Below, piece by piece: positions 1-8,892 of a stretch of DNA of 64,000 bases. The notes under the pieces were generated by a model, which worked only from the letters and a program-made list of their open reading frames with translations, searched no databases and was not told where the DNA came from. This stretch comes from Janthinobacterium lividum PAMC 25724 (lineage in GTDB: Bacteria > Pseudomonadota > Gammaproteobacteria > Burkholderiales > Burkholderiaceae_D): NCBI GenBank assembly GCA_000242815.2, contig AHHB01000031.1, forward strand, positions 1 through 64,000, written 5' to 3'. Position 1 is the stretch's first letter. Every line of letters starts with the position of its first letter. The translations under genes and the position numbers were made by a program.

Positions 1-32
1 CACGTTTTGAGGGTCTTGCGACTGGTTGAATT

Positions 33-64
33 ATTGTGTCCATAATCGAGTTTGTGGACACAAT
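33..64. repeat. 10-bp perfect inverted repeat
   Basis: ATTGTGTCCA at 33-42 is exactly mirrored by TGGACACAAT at 55-64, with a 12-bp spacer. No T-run follows, so it does not look like a terminator. It lies just beyond the broken 3' end of the transposase remnant and could be an operator or the end of an element; I cannot tell which. Confidence 0.6.
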
Positions 65-81
65 CGATTTGTGTCTCAACC

Positions 82-402
82 TCAAATCATGCTGGCAGGA
101 GTAGTCGAGGTAAAGACGGCGCTGGCTTTACGCTTACGATTGAAATGCTGAGTGTACACGCCATTCAGTTGGCGCATGCCCTGCGACAGATTTGCCTCGA
201 GCGTTTCAACGAGCAGATGATAATGATTGCTCATCTGGCAAAAGCTATGCACGACAAAATGGTGCCGCTCACATACCAACGCAAGCACTTCTTGCCAGGC
301 AAGGCGATCAGTATCGTCCCGGTAAATGGCGCCGCGCCGGTCGCCGCGCGAAGTAACGTGGTAGAGGGCACCGGCGAACTCAAGGCGTAGTGGTCGTGTC
401 AT
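82..402 (-). pseudogene. Truncated REP-associated tyrosine transposase (RAYT, Y1 family)
   Basis: The 106-aa product begins MTRPLRLEFAGALYHVTSRG, the usual N-terminus of RAYT proteins, which are single-domain HUH nucleases acting on REP palindromes. The HUH pair is visible as H60-Y-H62 and the expected catalytic tyrosine as Y83 (GVYTQHFNR). The family usually continues for tens to over a hundred more residues, with a GH-FQGRY-type stretch after the tyrosine. Here the sequence turns into unrelated residues after about position 90 and stops, so the C-terminal part has been lost or replaced. The nuclease core is intact on paper, but I expect the protein to be inactive. Repeats at 505-535, upstream of its start, fit the usual RAYT/REP association. 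Confidence 0.75.
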
Positions 403-504
403 GGTTAGATGGTGCCTGGGCTAAGTATATTGGCACTGAGATTGCGCAGAGGTTCCTATGTCGGTATGGCTTAGGTCGTGTCGTAATGGCGGACCTGACC
501 CCGG

Positions 505-535
505 TGCCACCGGTGCCACGTTGCCACCGGTGCCA
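505..535. repeat. 14-bp direct repeat with CACCGGTG palindromes
   Basis: TGCCACCGGTGCCA occurs at 505-518 and again at 522-535, three bases apart. Each copy contains the 8-bp palindrome CACCGGTG. It lies upstream of the RAYT remnant, where REP-like repeats recognised by such enzymes are commonly found. Confidence 0.6.
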
Positions 536-662
536 AAATTGCCAAAAATCGTAATGAAAATGCCTAAAAACGACTTTTAGGTAAAATATGTCCCGACGCC
601 CAAAAAAATCGCGTCTCAGTCGGTAAAAACCGGAGATTTCTCCCCGTTTTTGACGCCCAGTT

Positions 663-764
663 AATGGCGACGGCCTGCCCGATTTGGTCGACTTTGCCTG
701 CGACGGTGTCTACGTAGCGATCAATCCCGTGAGTGCGCTCAATCCCCCCGCTCAAATAAATTAG
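663..764 (+). pseudogene. Fragment of a VCBS/FG-GAP repeat protein
   Basis: One frame reads NGDGLPDLVDFACDGVYVAI and ends at a stop at 762-764. The N-G-D-G-x-x-D-L-V pattern followed by DGVYVAL/IN is the calcium-loop signature of FG-GAP/VCBS propeller repeats found in large secreted proteins. There is a stop just upstream, no start codon and no ribosome-binding site, so this is a scrap of a lost gene. Recognition rests on about 30 residues only. Confidence 0.45.
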
Positions 765-922
765 CGATTTTGCTTCGGCGACTCTGTTCGCCGGGACCAA
801 TATCGACACCTACCTGCGGACCCTGCTCGATGTCTATGGCAAGCGCTTGTTGGTGATAAGCCACTGCCGACTAATTGTATTTTAATATCAACATTTTTGT
901 TTGCAAAAAGGTAATTATTTTG

Positions 923-1903
923 GTGAAAAAAATTAAGATGGCGCTGGCGTTCTTTGCGTTGGCTACCGTTGGTCTGATGGAGGCGAAGGCCGCGACGGAC
1001 TACAACTGGACGCAGATCTCGCGTTGGAGGGAAGGAGTCCGCTACCATCAGGATGGTGCCACGATTTATCCCCAAGAGTGGTATCCGGCCAAGGGCTATG
1101 ACGTGCGTCCCCACCAGCAGCTCTACAAGATGTTTCCCGAGCTGGTCGTCGGAGATGGCAATAACAAGGCCACCAGCGACAACCTGTGGAAGGCCCTGCT
1201 CAAATCTCCCAATGTGATAGGCAACTCGAGCAACCTGGTTCGCGCACACGACATCTCCGAAGACTGGGACATCAATTTCGTTGATCCAAACGTGTCCAAC
1301 AAAAACTACTGGACTGATTGGTATGTCGACAAGGGGTGGGGCGAAGTCGCTCGCGGAGCCTATCCTTTGACCCTGGCAGGCGGTCCTCAGGCGGGTCAGA
1401 GCCTCTTGGGTAACAACAATCTGTTAGCCATGGGTGATGATAAATCGGTGTGGCTGGATGTCGATGGTACTTTGAGCTACTACAACTACTTCACCGGCAC
1501 GCTGGCATTCGACTCCAAGAAGACGGCATTCTCGGGTGGCGCAGATGGCTGGAGTGGCGCATCCCTGACCGGCAAGCTGGGTAACATGATCGGTTTCGAG
1601 CAAAATAATTTGTACTTCCTGGAAGGTGCCAATACCGTCCACGTATACAACTATGACCTTGGCTTCGTGCGCACCGACGAGTTCAGATTCGATGGCGATC
1701 TGGCTGGGCGTTCGCTGGCCGATCTCATTGATGGCAAGGTTGATGGCTATAGCTACCTTGGCTGGGACTTGGGGCCCGTAGTCGTCGGGGTGTCGGCGGT
1801 GTCGCCGGTACCGGAGCCTTCCAGCATGGCCATGTGGTTGATCGGTGGTGGTTTGTTGGCGGCGCGTCTGCGCAAGAAGCGCAAGGGCGGCCAGCAAGCT
1901 TGA
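923..1903 (+). CDS. PEP-CTERM sorting domain protein, exported, function unknown
   Basis: The product of about 326 aa starts with a short lysine-rich segment and a hydrophobic signal peptide ending near AKA. It ends with a textbook PEP-CTERM tail: VPEPSS, a hydrophobic helix (MWLIGGGLLAA) and a basic cluster RLRKKRK. In bacteria with exosortase EpsH/XrtA such tails are recognised, cleaved and the protein is sent to the surface or exopolysaccharide matrix. The body between is rich in W, Y, N, D and G, suggesting a beta-rich secreted domain; I do not recognise a family. The GTG at 923 is preceded by AAGG at good spacing; ATG 938 is an alternative. It sits alone and is probably monocistronic. 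Confidence 0.85.
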   Translation: MKKIKMALAFFALATVGLMEAKAATDYNWTQISRWREGVRYHQDGATIYPQEWYPAKGYDVRPHQQLYKMFPELVVGDGNNKATSDNLWKALLKSPNVIGNSSNLVRAHDISEDWDINFVDPNVSNKNYWTDWYVDKGWGEVARGAYPLTLAGGPQAGQSLLGNNNLLAMGDDKSVWLDVDGTLSYYNYFTGTLAFDSKKTAFSGGADGWSGASLTGKLGNMIGFEQNNLYFLEGANTVHVYNYDLGFVRTDEFRFDGDLAGRSLADLIDGKVDGYSYLGWDLGPVVVGVSAVSPVPEPSSMAMWLIGGGLLAARLRKKRKGGQQA

Positions 1904-1934
1904 TTCACCTGTCACGCTTGCTTTCTGACTGACT

Positions 1935-1978
1935 CCAAGGGTTGGTCGGCCAGGTGCTCTCACCGGGTCGGCCAGCCC
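1935..1978 (+). terminator. Possible terminator-like hairpin after the PEP-CTERM gene
   Basis: AAGGGTTGG at 1935-1943 pairs with CCAGCCCTT at 1970-1978 with one G-T wobble and a long loop. No clear T-run follows, so it may be only a weak or factor-assisted terminator. Confidence 0.3.
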
Positions 1979-2554
1979 TTGCGCCTTGTATGCCGGATCT
2001 GGCATATCCCAGCCTCAAAGGGGCGCAGCTCGGGAACACCTTCTCCGATAAGGTGTCGCCATGCCAAGAATTTTTTAAATAGCAAGTCAAGGACGTGCTG
2101 TGATGATGGCGATGTGCGACGACAAGTCCGCATCGTCGAACGCCCGGTCACAAAAGCCTTTCACATCCAGTAAGTTCTAGATCGCCCTGCAACTGTGCCT
2201 GGCGCTGGCGAACGTGCGCGGGATCGTCAGAACGCGTGGGAGTGACACGATTTGCGCAAATATACGTGTATTTCTGTCTATATCTTTATGCTCGCATACA
2301 TGCCCGGCCAGTCCGCAGCCATATCTTGTCGCGCGTAAAACCGTCATATATCAGTGGCTGCTTCAGATATTTGCTGTCTTATATAAGATTCGTCCCCATC
2401 GGATACACAAACAGCGGCAGGACAGTCTAAAATACGTGGTGGGCAAGCACGGCGTCACCGCCGGCACACTAGCCGTCCAAAGCAAGGCTAACCGTCCTGT
2501 GTTTGGAATGAAGAAAGTTAACCACCAGGCATCACCGCATACAAGGGAATGAAC
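1979..2554. other. Intergenic region upstream of icd
   Basis: I see no gene in these 576 bp. The last 340 bp are AT-richer and include the perfect 12-bp palindrome TCTTATATAAGA at 2377-2388, which could be an operator or overlap a promoter. The isocitrate dehydrogenase promoter is expected here. Confidence 0.5.
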
Positions 2555-4786
2555 ATGGCAACACAAAAATCCAAAATCATCTACACGCTGACTGACGAGG
2601 CGCCGCTGCTCGCGACGTATTCCCTGCTGCCAATCATCAAAAAATTCACCGCGCCCGCTGGCGTGGACGTCGTCGCCAGCGATATCTCGGTGGCCTCGCG
2701 TGTACTGGCCGAATTTCCCGAATTCCTGACGGACGCGCAAAAAGTCCCGAATACTCTGGCTGAACTGGGCAAATTGACCCAGAATCCGGACACCAACATC
2801 ATCAAGCTGCCTAACATCAGTGCTTCCCAGGGTCAATTGATCGCCTGCGTGCGCGAATTGCAAGCCCGTGGCTACAAGCTGCCCGACTATCCGGAAGATG
2901 CCAAGACGGAAGAAGAAAAAGCCTTGAAGGCCCGTTACGGCAAGTGCATCGGCAGCTCGGTCAACCCAGTGCTGCGTGAAGGCAATTCCGACCGCCGCGC
3001 ACCGAAGGCGGTCAAAGAGTTCGCCCGCAAGCACCCGCATTCGATGGGCGAGTGGAGCCAGGCGTCGCAAACCCACGTCTCGCACATGCATCATGGCGAC
3101 TTTTACCATGGCGAAAAATCGCTGACCCTGGAAAAGGCCCGCGATGTGAAGATGGAACTGGTCACCGCCTCGGGCAAGACTATCGTGCTGAAACCCAAGG
3201 TTTCCCTGCAAGCGGGCGAAATCATCGACAGCATGTTCATGAGCAAGAAAGCGCTGCTGGAGTTCTACGAGAAGGAAATCGACGACGCCTTCAAGACCGG
3301 CGTGATGTTCTCGCTGCACGTCAAGGCGACCATGATGAAGGTGTCGCATCCTATCGTCTTCGGCCACTGCGTACGCATTTTCTACAAGGACGCGTTCGCC
3401 AAGCACGCAGACCTGTTCGACAAGCTGGGCGTGAATGTCAACAATGGCATGAGCAACCTGTACGACAAGATCGAGACCCTGCCAGCGTCGCAAAAAGATG
3501 AAGTGCTGAAAGATTTGCACGCCTGCCACGCGCATCGTCCGGAATTGGCCATGGTCGATTCGGCCAAGGGCATCACCAACTTCCATTCGCCGAACGACAT
3601 CATCGTCGATGCGTCGATGCCTGCCATGATCCGTATCGGCGGCAAGATGTGGGGCGCCGACGGCCGTCCGAAAGACGTCAAGGCAGTCATGCCGGAATCG
3701 ACTTTCGCGCGCATCTACCAGGAAATGATCGGCTTTTGCAAATGGCATGGCAACTTCGATCCGAAGACCATGGGCACCGTGCCGAACGTGGGCCTGATGG
3801 CGCAGCAAGCGGAAGAATACGGTTCGCACGACAAGACGTTTGAAGTGCCTGAAGGCGGCATTGCCAACATCACCGACATCGAAACGGGCGAAGTGCTGCT
3901 GACGCAAACGGTGGAAGAGGGCGACATCTGGCGCATGTGCCAGGTCAAGGACGCGCCGATCCGCGACTGGGTCAAACTGGCCGTCACCCGCGCGCGCAAC
4001 TCGGGCATGCCTGCCGTGTTCTGGCTCGATTCTTACCGTCCGCACGAGAACGAAGTCATCAAGAAGGTACAGGTGTACCTGAAGGAGCACGACACCAAGG
4101 GCCTGGAAATCCAGATCATGTCGCAGACGCGCGCCATGCGCTACACCCTGGAGCGCGCCTTCCGTGGCCTCGATACCATCTCGGTAACGGGCAACATCTT
4201 GCGCGATTATCTGACCGACCTGTTCCCGATCCTGGAACTGGGCACCAGCGCCAAGATGCTCTCGATCGTGCCGTTGATGGCCGGTGGCGGCATGTACGAA
4301 ACGGGCGCTGGCGGTTCGGCACCTAAACACGTCAAGCAACTGGTGGAAGAAAACCATTTGCGCTGGGATTCGCTCGGTGAATTCCTGGCCCTGGCCGTGT
4401 CGCTGGAAGACATGGGCATCAAGACGGGCAATGCGAAGGCTAAAATCCTCGCGAAAACCCTCGATGAAGCCACCGGCAAGCTGCTTGACAACAATAAGTC
4501 GCCATCGCCACGCACTGGTGAGCTCGACAATCGCGGCAGCCATTTCTATCTGGCCATGTACTGGGCGCAAGCGCTGGAAGCGCAGAAAGATGATGCGCAG
4601 CTGGCAGCACACTTCGCGCCATTGGCAAAAGCCCTGGCCGAGAATGAAGAGAAGATTGTCGCCGAGCTGAAAGCAGTGCAAGGCAAGGAAATGGATATCG
4701 GCGGTTACTATCTGCCCGATCCGGCGAAGACGGAAGCGGTCATGCGTCCTAGCGCCAGCCTGAATGCGGTGCTCGACAGCATCTGA
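2555..4786 (+). CDS. icd: Monomeric NADP-dependent isocitrate dehydrogenase
   Basis: The 743-aa protein matches the large monomeric isocitrate dehydrogenase family (IDH-II), unrelated in size to the usual 45-kDa dimeric enzyme. It oxidises isocitrate to 2-oxoglutarate and CO2 and makes NADPH in the cytoplasm. Family hallmarks include [20 protein letters not shown] near residue 130, [13 protein letters not shown] near 270, [10 protein letters not shown] near 350, [17 protein letters not shown] near 465 and [17 protein letters not shown] [16 protein letters not shown] near 650. An ATG at 2549 abuts the AAGGGA ribosome site; the second ATG at 2555, six bases away, is the more credible start ([11 protein letters not shown]). 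It is followed directly by a strong terminator, so it is transcribed alone. Confidence 0.95.
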   Translation: MATQKSKIIYTLTDEAPLLATYSLLPIIKKFTAPAGVDVVASDISVASRVLAEFPEFLTDAQKVPNTLAELGKLTQNPDTNIIKLPNISASQGQLIACVRELQARGYKLPDYPEDAKTEEEKALKARYGKCIGSSVNPVLREGNSDRRAPKAVKEFARKHPHSMGEWSQASQTHVSHMHHGDFYHGEKSLTLEKARDVKMELVTASGKTIVLKPKVSLQAGEIIDSMFMSKKALLEFYEKEIDDAFKTGVMFSLHVKATMMKVSHPIVFGHCVRIFYKDAFAKHADLFDKLGVNVNNGMSNLYDKIETLPASQKDEVLKDLHACHAHRPELAMVDSAKGITNFHSPNDIIVDASMPAMIRIGGKMWGADGRPKDVKAVMPESTFARIYQEMIGFCKWHGNFDPKTMGTVPNVGLMAQQAEEYGSHDKTFEVPEGGIANITDIETGEVLLTQTVEEGDIWRMCQVKDAPIRDWVKLAVTRARNSGMPAVFWLDSYRPHENEVIKKVQVYLKEHDTKGLEIQIMSQTRAMRYTLERAFRGLDTISVTGNILRDYLTDLFPILELGTSAKMLSIVPLMAGGGMYETGAGGSAPKHVKQLVEENHLRWDSLGEFLALAVSLEDMGIKTGNAKAKILAKTLDEATGKLLDNNKSPSPRTGELDNRGSHFYLAMYWAQALEAQKDDAQLAAHFAPLAKALAENEEKIVAELKAVQGKEMDIGGYYLPDPAKTEAVMRPSASLNAVLDSI

Positions 4787-4828
4787 TGCCGTCCTGACAG
4801 GCAGTCAGTGCTTGACTGCTGCAGGATA

Positions 4829-4864
4829 AAAAACGCCGCCGGGAGTGATCCCGGCGGCGTTTTT
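4829..4864 (+). terminator. Rho-independent terminator of icd
   Basis: A near-perfect hairpin with arms AAAAACGCCGCCGGGA (4829-4844) and TCCCGGCGGCGTTTTT (4849-4864) closes a GTGA loop. The flanking A and T runs make it usable on both strands, so it may also serve the convergent sulfotransferase gene. Confidence 0.92.
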
Positions 4865-4927
4865 CATTGCGCCGCAGTGTGCAGCCCGCAAGCGGCCATG
4901 GCCCGATGTCTGCGCTGCGCCAGAATA

Positions 4928-6046
4928 TTAATCGTTGACGACAAACGCCTTCGGGTCGAGCTGATCGAGCGTGACGATGCTGCCGCTGTCGGCCGCGCCG
5001 CCGCTCTGGCTGAGCCGTGCATGTAACTGTGTCAGATAGTCGGCGCGGCAACGGCGCAGCACGTAGTCGCGAAAATTATCCTCTTCCAGGTCGCTCCAGG
5101 CACGTTCGCGTCCTTGCGCCGAGCGCACGCCGGCCATCTCGATGAGCGCGGGCGTGATGCTGGCGTCACCGCCGCTGAGACGCGTGTAGCCGTAGCGGTC
5201 CATATACGCTCCGGTGAGCGTTTCGATGAGCTCGATATCGTCATCCGATAGTTGCTGCCGGAATTTGTCGATATTGGCCGCGATCGGCGCATAGCAGTTG
5301 GCCGACCAGAGCGACGACAACTGCGCGATTTGCCGCGCTTCCGCCGAGGCGGCGACGTCGAGCATCTGCGGCAGGAAGTTGATGCCGAGGAAATGGCAGA
5401 CCGTTTCCAGCGTCTCCTGTTGCCGCGAGAGGAAATCTTCATAGCGTATGGTCAGCACGCGCTGCCCATAGCGCTGCATGACATGGTCAGCTGCCACATG
5501 GGCTGCCAGCCAGGTCCTGGTATTGAGCAAGGTGTCGAAATCGTGGATGATGGCGCGGTTCATCGACGCCACTTGCGCGCGCGGATCGCGCACCACATTT
5601 AGGAACAGCATGTCTGGATACAGCTCCATGAGGTCATCGGCGTAGTGCACGCTGTCGAGCGACTTGTCCATTACCACCTGGGCCTGGTGGCGTTCTCCGG
5701 CGCGCAGCAGTAGTTCCCATGCCACGCGGTGGATGCTGCGCGGCTGCTCGCGCAGCGTCTCGAACAGTTCCACCGGATCGAAGACGACGCCCGGCCACTT
5801 GACCATGCTGACCGCCGCCAGGCCCACCACATCGACCACCAGGCGAAAGTAGGCACGGTCGTCGCGCAAGTCGCCGTACAGGGGCAGCAGCGGCATCATA
5901 TCGATCAGGTGCAGCGGATACGGCGAATAAAACTGCGGCGACAGGTTCAGGCGCAGGCGCAGGGCATGGCTGCCGCAGCGGCGCAGGGGGATCATCATGA
6001 CCGGGCGCGGGCGCGCGCCGGTGCCCGAAGGGGAGCTGCTATTCAT
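4928..6046 (-). CDS. PAPS-dependent sulfotransferase family protein
   Basis: The 372-aa product carries the two PAPS-binding signatures of the Sulfotransfer_3-type family. One is an N-terminal R-C-G-S-H loop (IPLRRCGSHALRLRLNLSP, about residue 22) for the 5'-phosphosulfate. The other is VVRDPRAQVASM near residue 175 for the 3'-phosphate. Such enzymes move sulfate from PAPS to a hydroxyl or amino group of a glycan, lipid or small molecule; the acceptor cannot be read from sequence. The start at 6046 (MNSSSPSGTG) follows GAGGAATGATGAG; an in-frame extension upstream lacks family character. It lies 34 bp behind the APS kinase gene, which would supply PAPS, so the two form an operon. Confidence 0.8.
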   Translation of the reverse strand: MNSSSPSGTGARPRPVMMIPLRRCGSHALRLRLNLSPQFYSPYPLHLIDMMPLLPLYGDLRDDRAYFRLVVDVVGLAAVSMVKWPGVVFDPVELFETLREQPRSIHRVAWELLLRAGERHQAQVVMDKSLDSVHYADDLMELYPDMLFLNVVRDPRAQVASMNRAIIHDFDTLLNTRTWLAAHVAADHVMQRYGQRVLTIRYEDFLSRQQETLETVCHFLGINFLPQMLDVAASAEARQIAQLSSLWSANCYAPIAANIDKFRQQLSDDDIELIETLTGAYMDRYGYTRLSGGDASITPALIEMAGVRSAQGRERAWSDLEEDNFRDYVLRRCRADYLTQLHARLSQSGGAADSGSIVTLDQLDPKAFVVND

Positions 6047-6080
6047 CTCATCATTCCTCGAAAAAGGTAGCCGCGCGACA

Positions 6081-6707
6081 TCAGATGAAGCGCGGGCAAA
6101 GCTGCTGGAATAGCTGTTCGCAAGCCTGTTCCAGCGACAGTGCGGCCGTATCGAGCGATAGCGCTGGCGCCAGCGGCGCCTCATACGGCGCGGAGACGCC
6201 CGTAAAGGCCGGTATCAGGCCGGCGCGCGCTTTCTTGTACAGTCCTTTGGGATCGCGCTCCTCGCACAGCGCGCACGGCGTACTGATGTAGGCTTCGATA
6301 AAATTGTCGCAGCCGATGATCTGGCGCGCGATCTCGCGGTCGCTGCGCAGCGGCGAGATGAAGGCGCAGATGACCATCATGCCGGCGTCGTTCATCAGCC
6401 TGGCGATGACGGCGCTGCGGCGGATGTTTTCCTGGCGGTCGCGGGGAGAGAAACCCAGGTCGCCATTCAGGTGGTGCCGCATATTGTCGCCGTCAAGCAC
6501 GTAGGCGAGGCGTCCCTCCGCCAGCAGCCGCCTCTCCAGCGCGTAGGCCAGCGTCGACTTGCCTGCGCCGCTCAGGCCGGTCAGCCAGAGCGTCGCGGCC
6601 TGCTGGCGGGCCAGCAGGGCCCGCTGCTCTTTGTCGACATGGCCCGCATGCGGGAAGATGTGTTGCGCTACTTCGCTTGCAGCGACGACCTGTTCCAATT
6701 TACCCAT
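6081..6707 (-). CDS. cysC: Adenylylsulfate (APS) kinase
   Basis: This 208-aa protein has a P-loop, GLSGAGKST near residue 46, followed by the APS-binding stretch [20 protein letters not shown] and the lid region [12 protein letters not shown]. It ends with [24 protein letters not shown]. All of these are standard for CysC, which phosphorylates APS to PAPS in the cytoplasm. Length is normal. The ATG at 6707 has AGGAG eight bases upstream, better than the GTG at 6716. It is not near other sulfate-assimilation genes but directly precedes a sulfotransferase, so here it probably feeds a dedicated sulfation step. The upstream chemotaxis gene ends only 24 bp before it, on the same strand. Confidence 0.93.
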   Translation of the reverse strand: [208 protein letters not shown]

Positions 6708-6731
6708 ATGCCTCACTCCTATGTTGCCGCT

Positions 6732-8444
6732 TTAAAACTGTTCCCACTCGATTTCGCTGGGCTTGGCGACGGCGGAACGGGCCGGCTTTGCCGTGGCGAG
6801 CGTGTGCCTCGCCGCTGGCGGTGGCGCTGGCGGGCGGCTAGGCACGCGCGGCGGTGCCGCGCGCACGCTAGCGATGTTGCCCAGACTAAAGACGCTGACT
6901 ACCTCGTTCAGGCTGTTGACCTGTGCCTGCATCGCCTGCGCGGCGGCGGCCGCTTCCTCGACCAGTGCCGCATTTTGCTGCGTCACATTGTCCATTTGCG
7001 TCACGGCCATATTAATTTGCTCGATACCTGTCGATTGTTCCTGGCTGGAGGAGAGCATTTCGGACATGATGCCGGTGACGCGTCGCACGCTGGCGACGAC
7101 CTCGTGCATGGTCGAGCCGGCCTGTTCGACCAGCCGGTTGCCGGCCTGCACCTTGTCGACCGAATCGCCGATCAATTCCTTGATTTCCTTCGCTGCTGCT
7201 GCCGAGCGCTGCGCCAGATTGCGTACCTCGGTAGCCACCACGGCAAAGCCGCGCCCCTGTTCCCCGGCGCGGGCTGCCTCGACTGCCGCGTTCAGCGCCA
7301 GGATATTGGTCTGGAAGGCGATGCCGTCGATCACGGCGATAATGTCGACAATCTTGCGGGCCGAGACATCGATCGCCGCCATGGTGTCGACCACCTGCGC
7401 CACCACGGCGCCGCCTTTGGTAGCGACATCGGAGGCCGATTCGGCCAGCCCGTTGGCTTGGCGCGCATGGTCGGTGTTAATGCGCACGGTGCTGGTCAAT
7501 TCTTCCATCGAGGAAGCGGTTTGTTCCAGCGTGCTGGCCTGTTGTTCCGTACGCGAAGACAAGTCCAGGTTGCCCATGGCGATTTGCCCCGCCGCCGTGG
7601 AGATCGTCTCGGTGCTGGTATGGACTTGCTGGACGATTTTCGCCAGGCTGTCGCGCATCGACTGCATGGCGAACAGCAGGCTGTGCGTGTCGCCGGCGCG
7701 AGTATGGATGGGCACAACCAGGTTTCCACTGGCGATCTGCCCGGCGATCTCGGCTGCCTCGTCGGGCTCGCAACCGAGTTGACGCGTCACGCTGCGCGTG
7801 ATCAGCACCGCGGCCAGCAGGCTCACGACCAGTGCCAGCGAGCCTATGCTCAGCATCATCAGGCGCGCCTGGTTATAAGCCTCCTCGGCGATGGTAGTGG
7901 CTTCGCTATTTTGCTTTTCTTCGAGCGCGATCAAGGTGCGCAACAATTCCCACCAGCGCTTTTGCACGGGGCGGAATTCATAGCGCAGCAGTTGATAGGC
8001 CTCTTCCTGCTTTTGACTCAGCGCCAGCGTAGCGGCCCGTTGGATGAAGGGGCCGGCCAGCTCGCTCTGCTGGCGGATCTGTTCGAGCAGATTTCTTTCT
8101 TCGGTCGATGTGCCGCCCAATTTGCTGAACATTTCTCCCAGCTTTTGTTGTGCGGCGGCATATTTCTTTTCCTGCGCCGCGATGCGCTCGACCTCGATCT
8201 TGATTTCCTTCTCTTCTTTCAGCAAAATAAGATTGCGTAGCGCCAACGCCCGCTCGGTGACTGTCAAGTCCATAGTTTGCGCCAGCCTGGTTTCAACGTT
8301 GTTGACCTTGGTTGCCTCATCCATGCGGTCCTGGATTTGCTTCATGCTGGCTAGCCCCAGCGTGATGATCAGTAACAGGAGTAAGGCGACCAGGCCAAAA
8401 CCCAGGCCGAGCCGCTTGGCTATCGTTAAGTTCAAAAGTCTCAT
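6732..8444 (-). CDS. Methyl-accepting chemotaxis protein
   Basis: The 570-aa receptor has an N-terminal membrane helix (about 10-34) and a four-helix-bundle periplasmic sensor (about 35-185, including a [16 protein letters not shown] segment). A second membrane helix (about 190-210), a HAMP linker and a long cytoplasmic signalling domain follow. The hairpin tip is present as [20 protein letters not shown], with flanking [15 protein letters not shown]. The last five residues, EWEQF, resemble the CheR/CheB-docking pentapeptide of major receptors, which suggests it is a methylation-competent main receptor. A Pro/Ala-rich linker precedes this tail. The ligand is unknown. It is upstream of cysC on the same strand but functionally unrelated. 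Confidence 0.95.
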   Translation of the reverse strand: MRLLNLTIAKRLGLGFGLVALLLLLIITLGLASMKQIQDRMDEATKVNNVETRLAQTMDLTVTERALALRNLILLKEEKEIKIEVERIAAQEKKYAAAQQKLGEMFSKLGGTSTEERNLLEQIRQQSELAGPFIQRAATLALSQKQEEAYQLLRYEFRPVQKRWWELLRTLIALEEKQNSEATTIAEEAYNQARLMMLSIGSLALVVSLLAAVLITRSVTRQLGCEPDEAAEIAGQIASGNLVVPIHTRAGDTHSLLFAMQSMRDSLAKIVQQVHTSTETISTAAGQIAMGNLDLSSRTEQQASTLEQTASSMEELTSTVRINTDHARQANGLAESASDVATKGGAVVAQVVDTMAAIDVSARKIVDIIAVIDGIAFQTNILALNAAVEAARAGEQGRGFAVVATEVRNLAQRSAAAAKEIKELIGDSVDKVQAGNRLVEQAGSTMHEVVASVRRVTGIMSEMLSSSQEQSTGIEQINMAVTQMDNVTQQNAALVEEAAAAAQAMQAQVNSLNEVVSVFSLGNIASVRAAPPRVPSRPPAPPPAARHTLATAKPARSAVAKPSEIEWEQF

Positions 8445-8820
8445 GCTGTCTCCTTAGGGCCGTGCTTGATGTTACGTATCAGCGAATGCGGATGTGTTGC
8501 GGTGTTCTCAGCGATCATAGTGATTGCGAGTACGGGAAATGTCACACATAGTCACTTTCGGCATTTGAGCAACAGTATAAATTTACTTGCGGCAACAGTG
8601 AGGACGTGCGCTATATGCCGAACATACCCCAATCCGGGCGTGGCGGCAGAGCGCGATGCAGGGCAATCATAAAAATATTGCAATATTATTTTTTATTCAT
8701 GGCCTTGCATTTCATATTTCATATTTCATATTTTGCATGGACCGATGTGCTGCCGGAGCAGGGCGAGGCTGACAGCGTTGAGTCTGCTTAGTGTGCTGCC
8801 TCTGGTGCAGCGTCAACGAC
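8445..8820. other. Intergenic region, AT-rich, with heptamer repeats
   Basis: No gene is visible in this 376-bp stretch between the chemotaxis gene and the aroP-like gene's terminator. It is clearly AT-richer than its surroundings and holds three tandem TTTCATA units at 8710-8730. The chemotaxis promoter should lie near 8450-8600. Confidence 0.5.
8710..8730. repeat. TTTCATA x3 tandem repeat
   Basis: Three exact copies of the 7-bp unit TTTCATA follow one another. The number may vary between strains, and the AT-rich tract may affect DNA bending or transcription. Confidence 0.7.
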
Positions 8821-8855
8821 AAAAAAGCCCGCCTTCTTGCGAAGGCGGGCTTTTT
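8821..8855 (-). terminator. Rho-independent terminator of the aroP-like gene
   Basis: Arms AAAAAAGCCCGCCTTC (8821-8836) and GAAGGCGGGCTTTTT (8841-8855) form a stable hairpin with a TTGC loop and runs of A and T on the two sides. It lies 38 bp beyond the stop of the permease gene. Confidence 0.92.
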
Positions 8856-8892
8856 GCTGGTTTGTTTTTTGCTTGATTCAGCGTAAAGCCGC

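Larger units (their letters stand above)
403..922. other. Decayed intergenic region with repeats and gene scraps
   Basis: This 520-bp stretch has no intact gene. It contains a 14-bp direct repeat (505-535) upstream of the RAYT remnant, a VCBS/FG-GAP-like coding scrap (663-764) and, in a shifted frame to about 885, a further coding-like scrap of unknown origin. AT-rich sequence just before 923 probably holds the promoter of the PEP-CTERM gene. Confidence 0.5.

Noticed and set aside
564-1249. Two minus-strand ORFs (81 and 162 aa) upstream of and across the PEP-CTERM gene start
   Set aside because: No ribosome sites and no recognisable protein features; the plus strand carries the identifiable PEP-CTERM gene and FG-GAP scrap.
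2363-4681. A 772-aa minus-strand open frame opposite icd
   Set aside because: It is the antisense shadow of a strongly coding GC-rich gene; its product is rich in H, R, Q and V without any family pattern. The same holds for long minus frames opposite ppc (26243-28225) and the PBP gene (13849-15198).
6471-8240. A 589-aa plus-strand frame opposite the chemotaxis receptor
   Set aside because: Antisense shadow; the minus strand has all chemotaxis-receptor domains.
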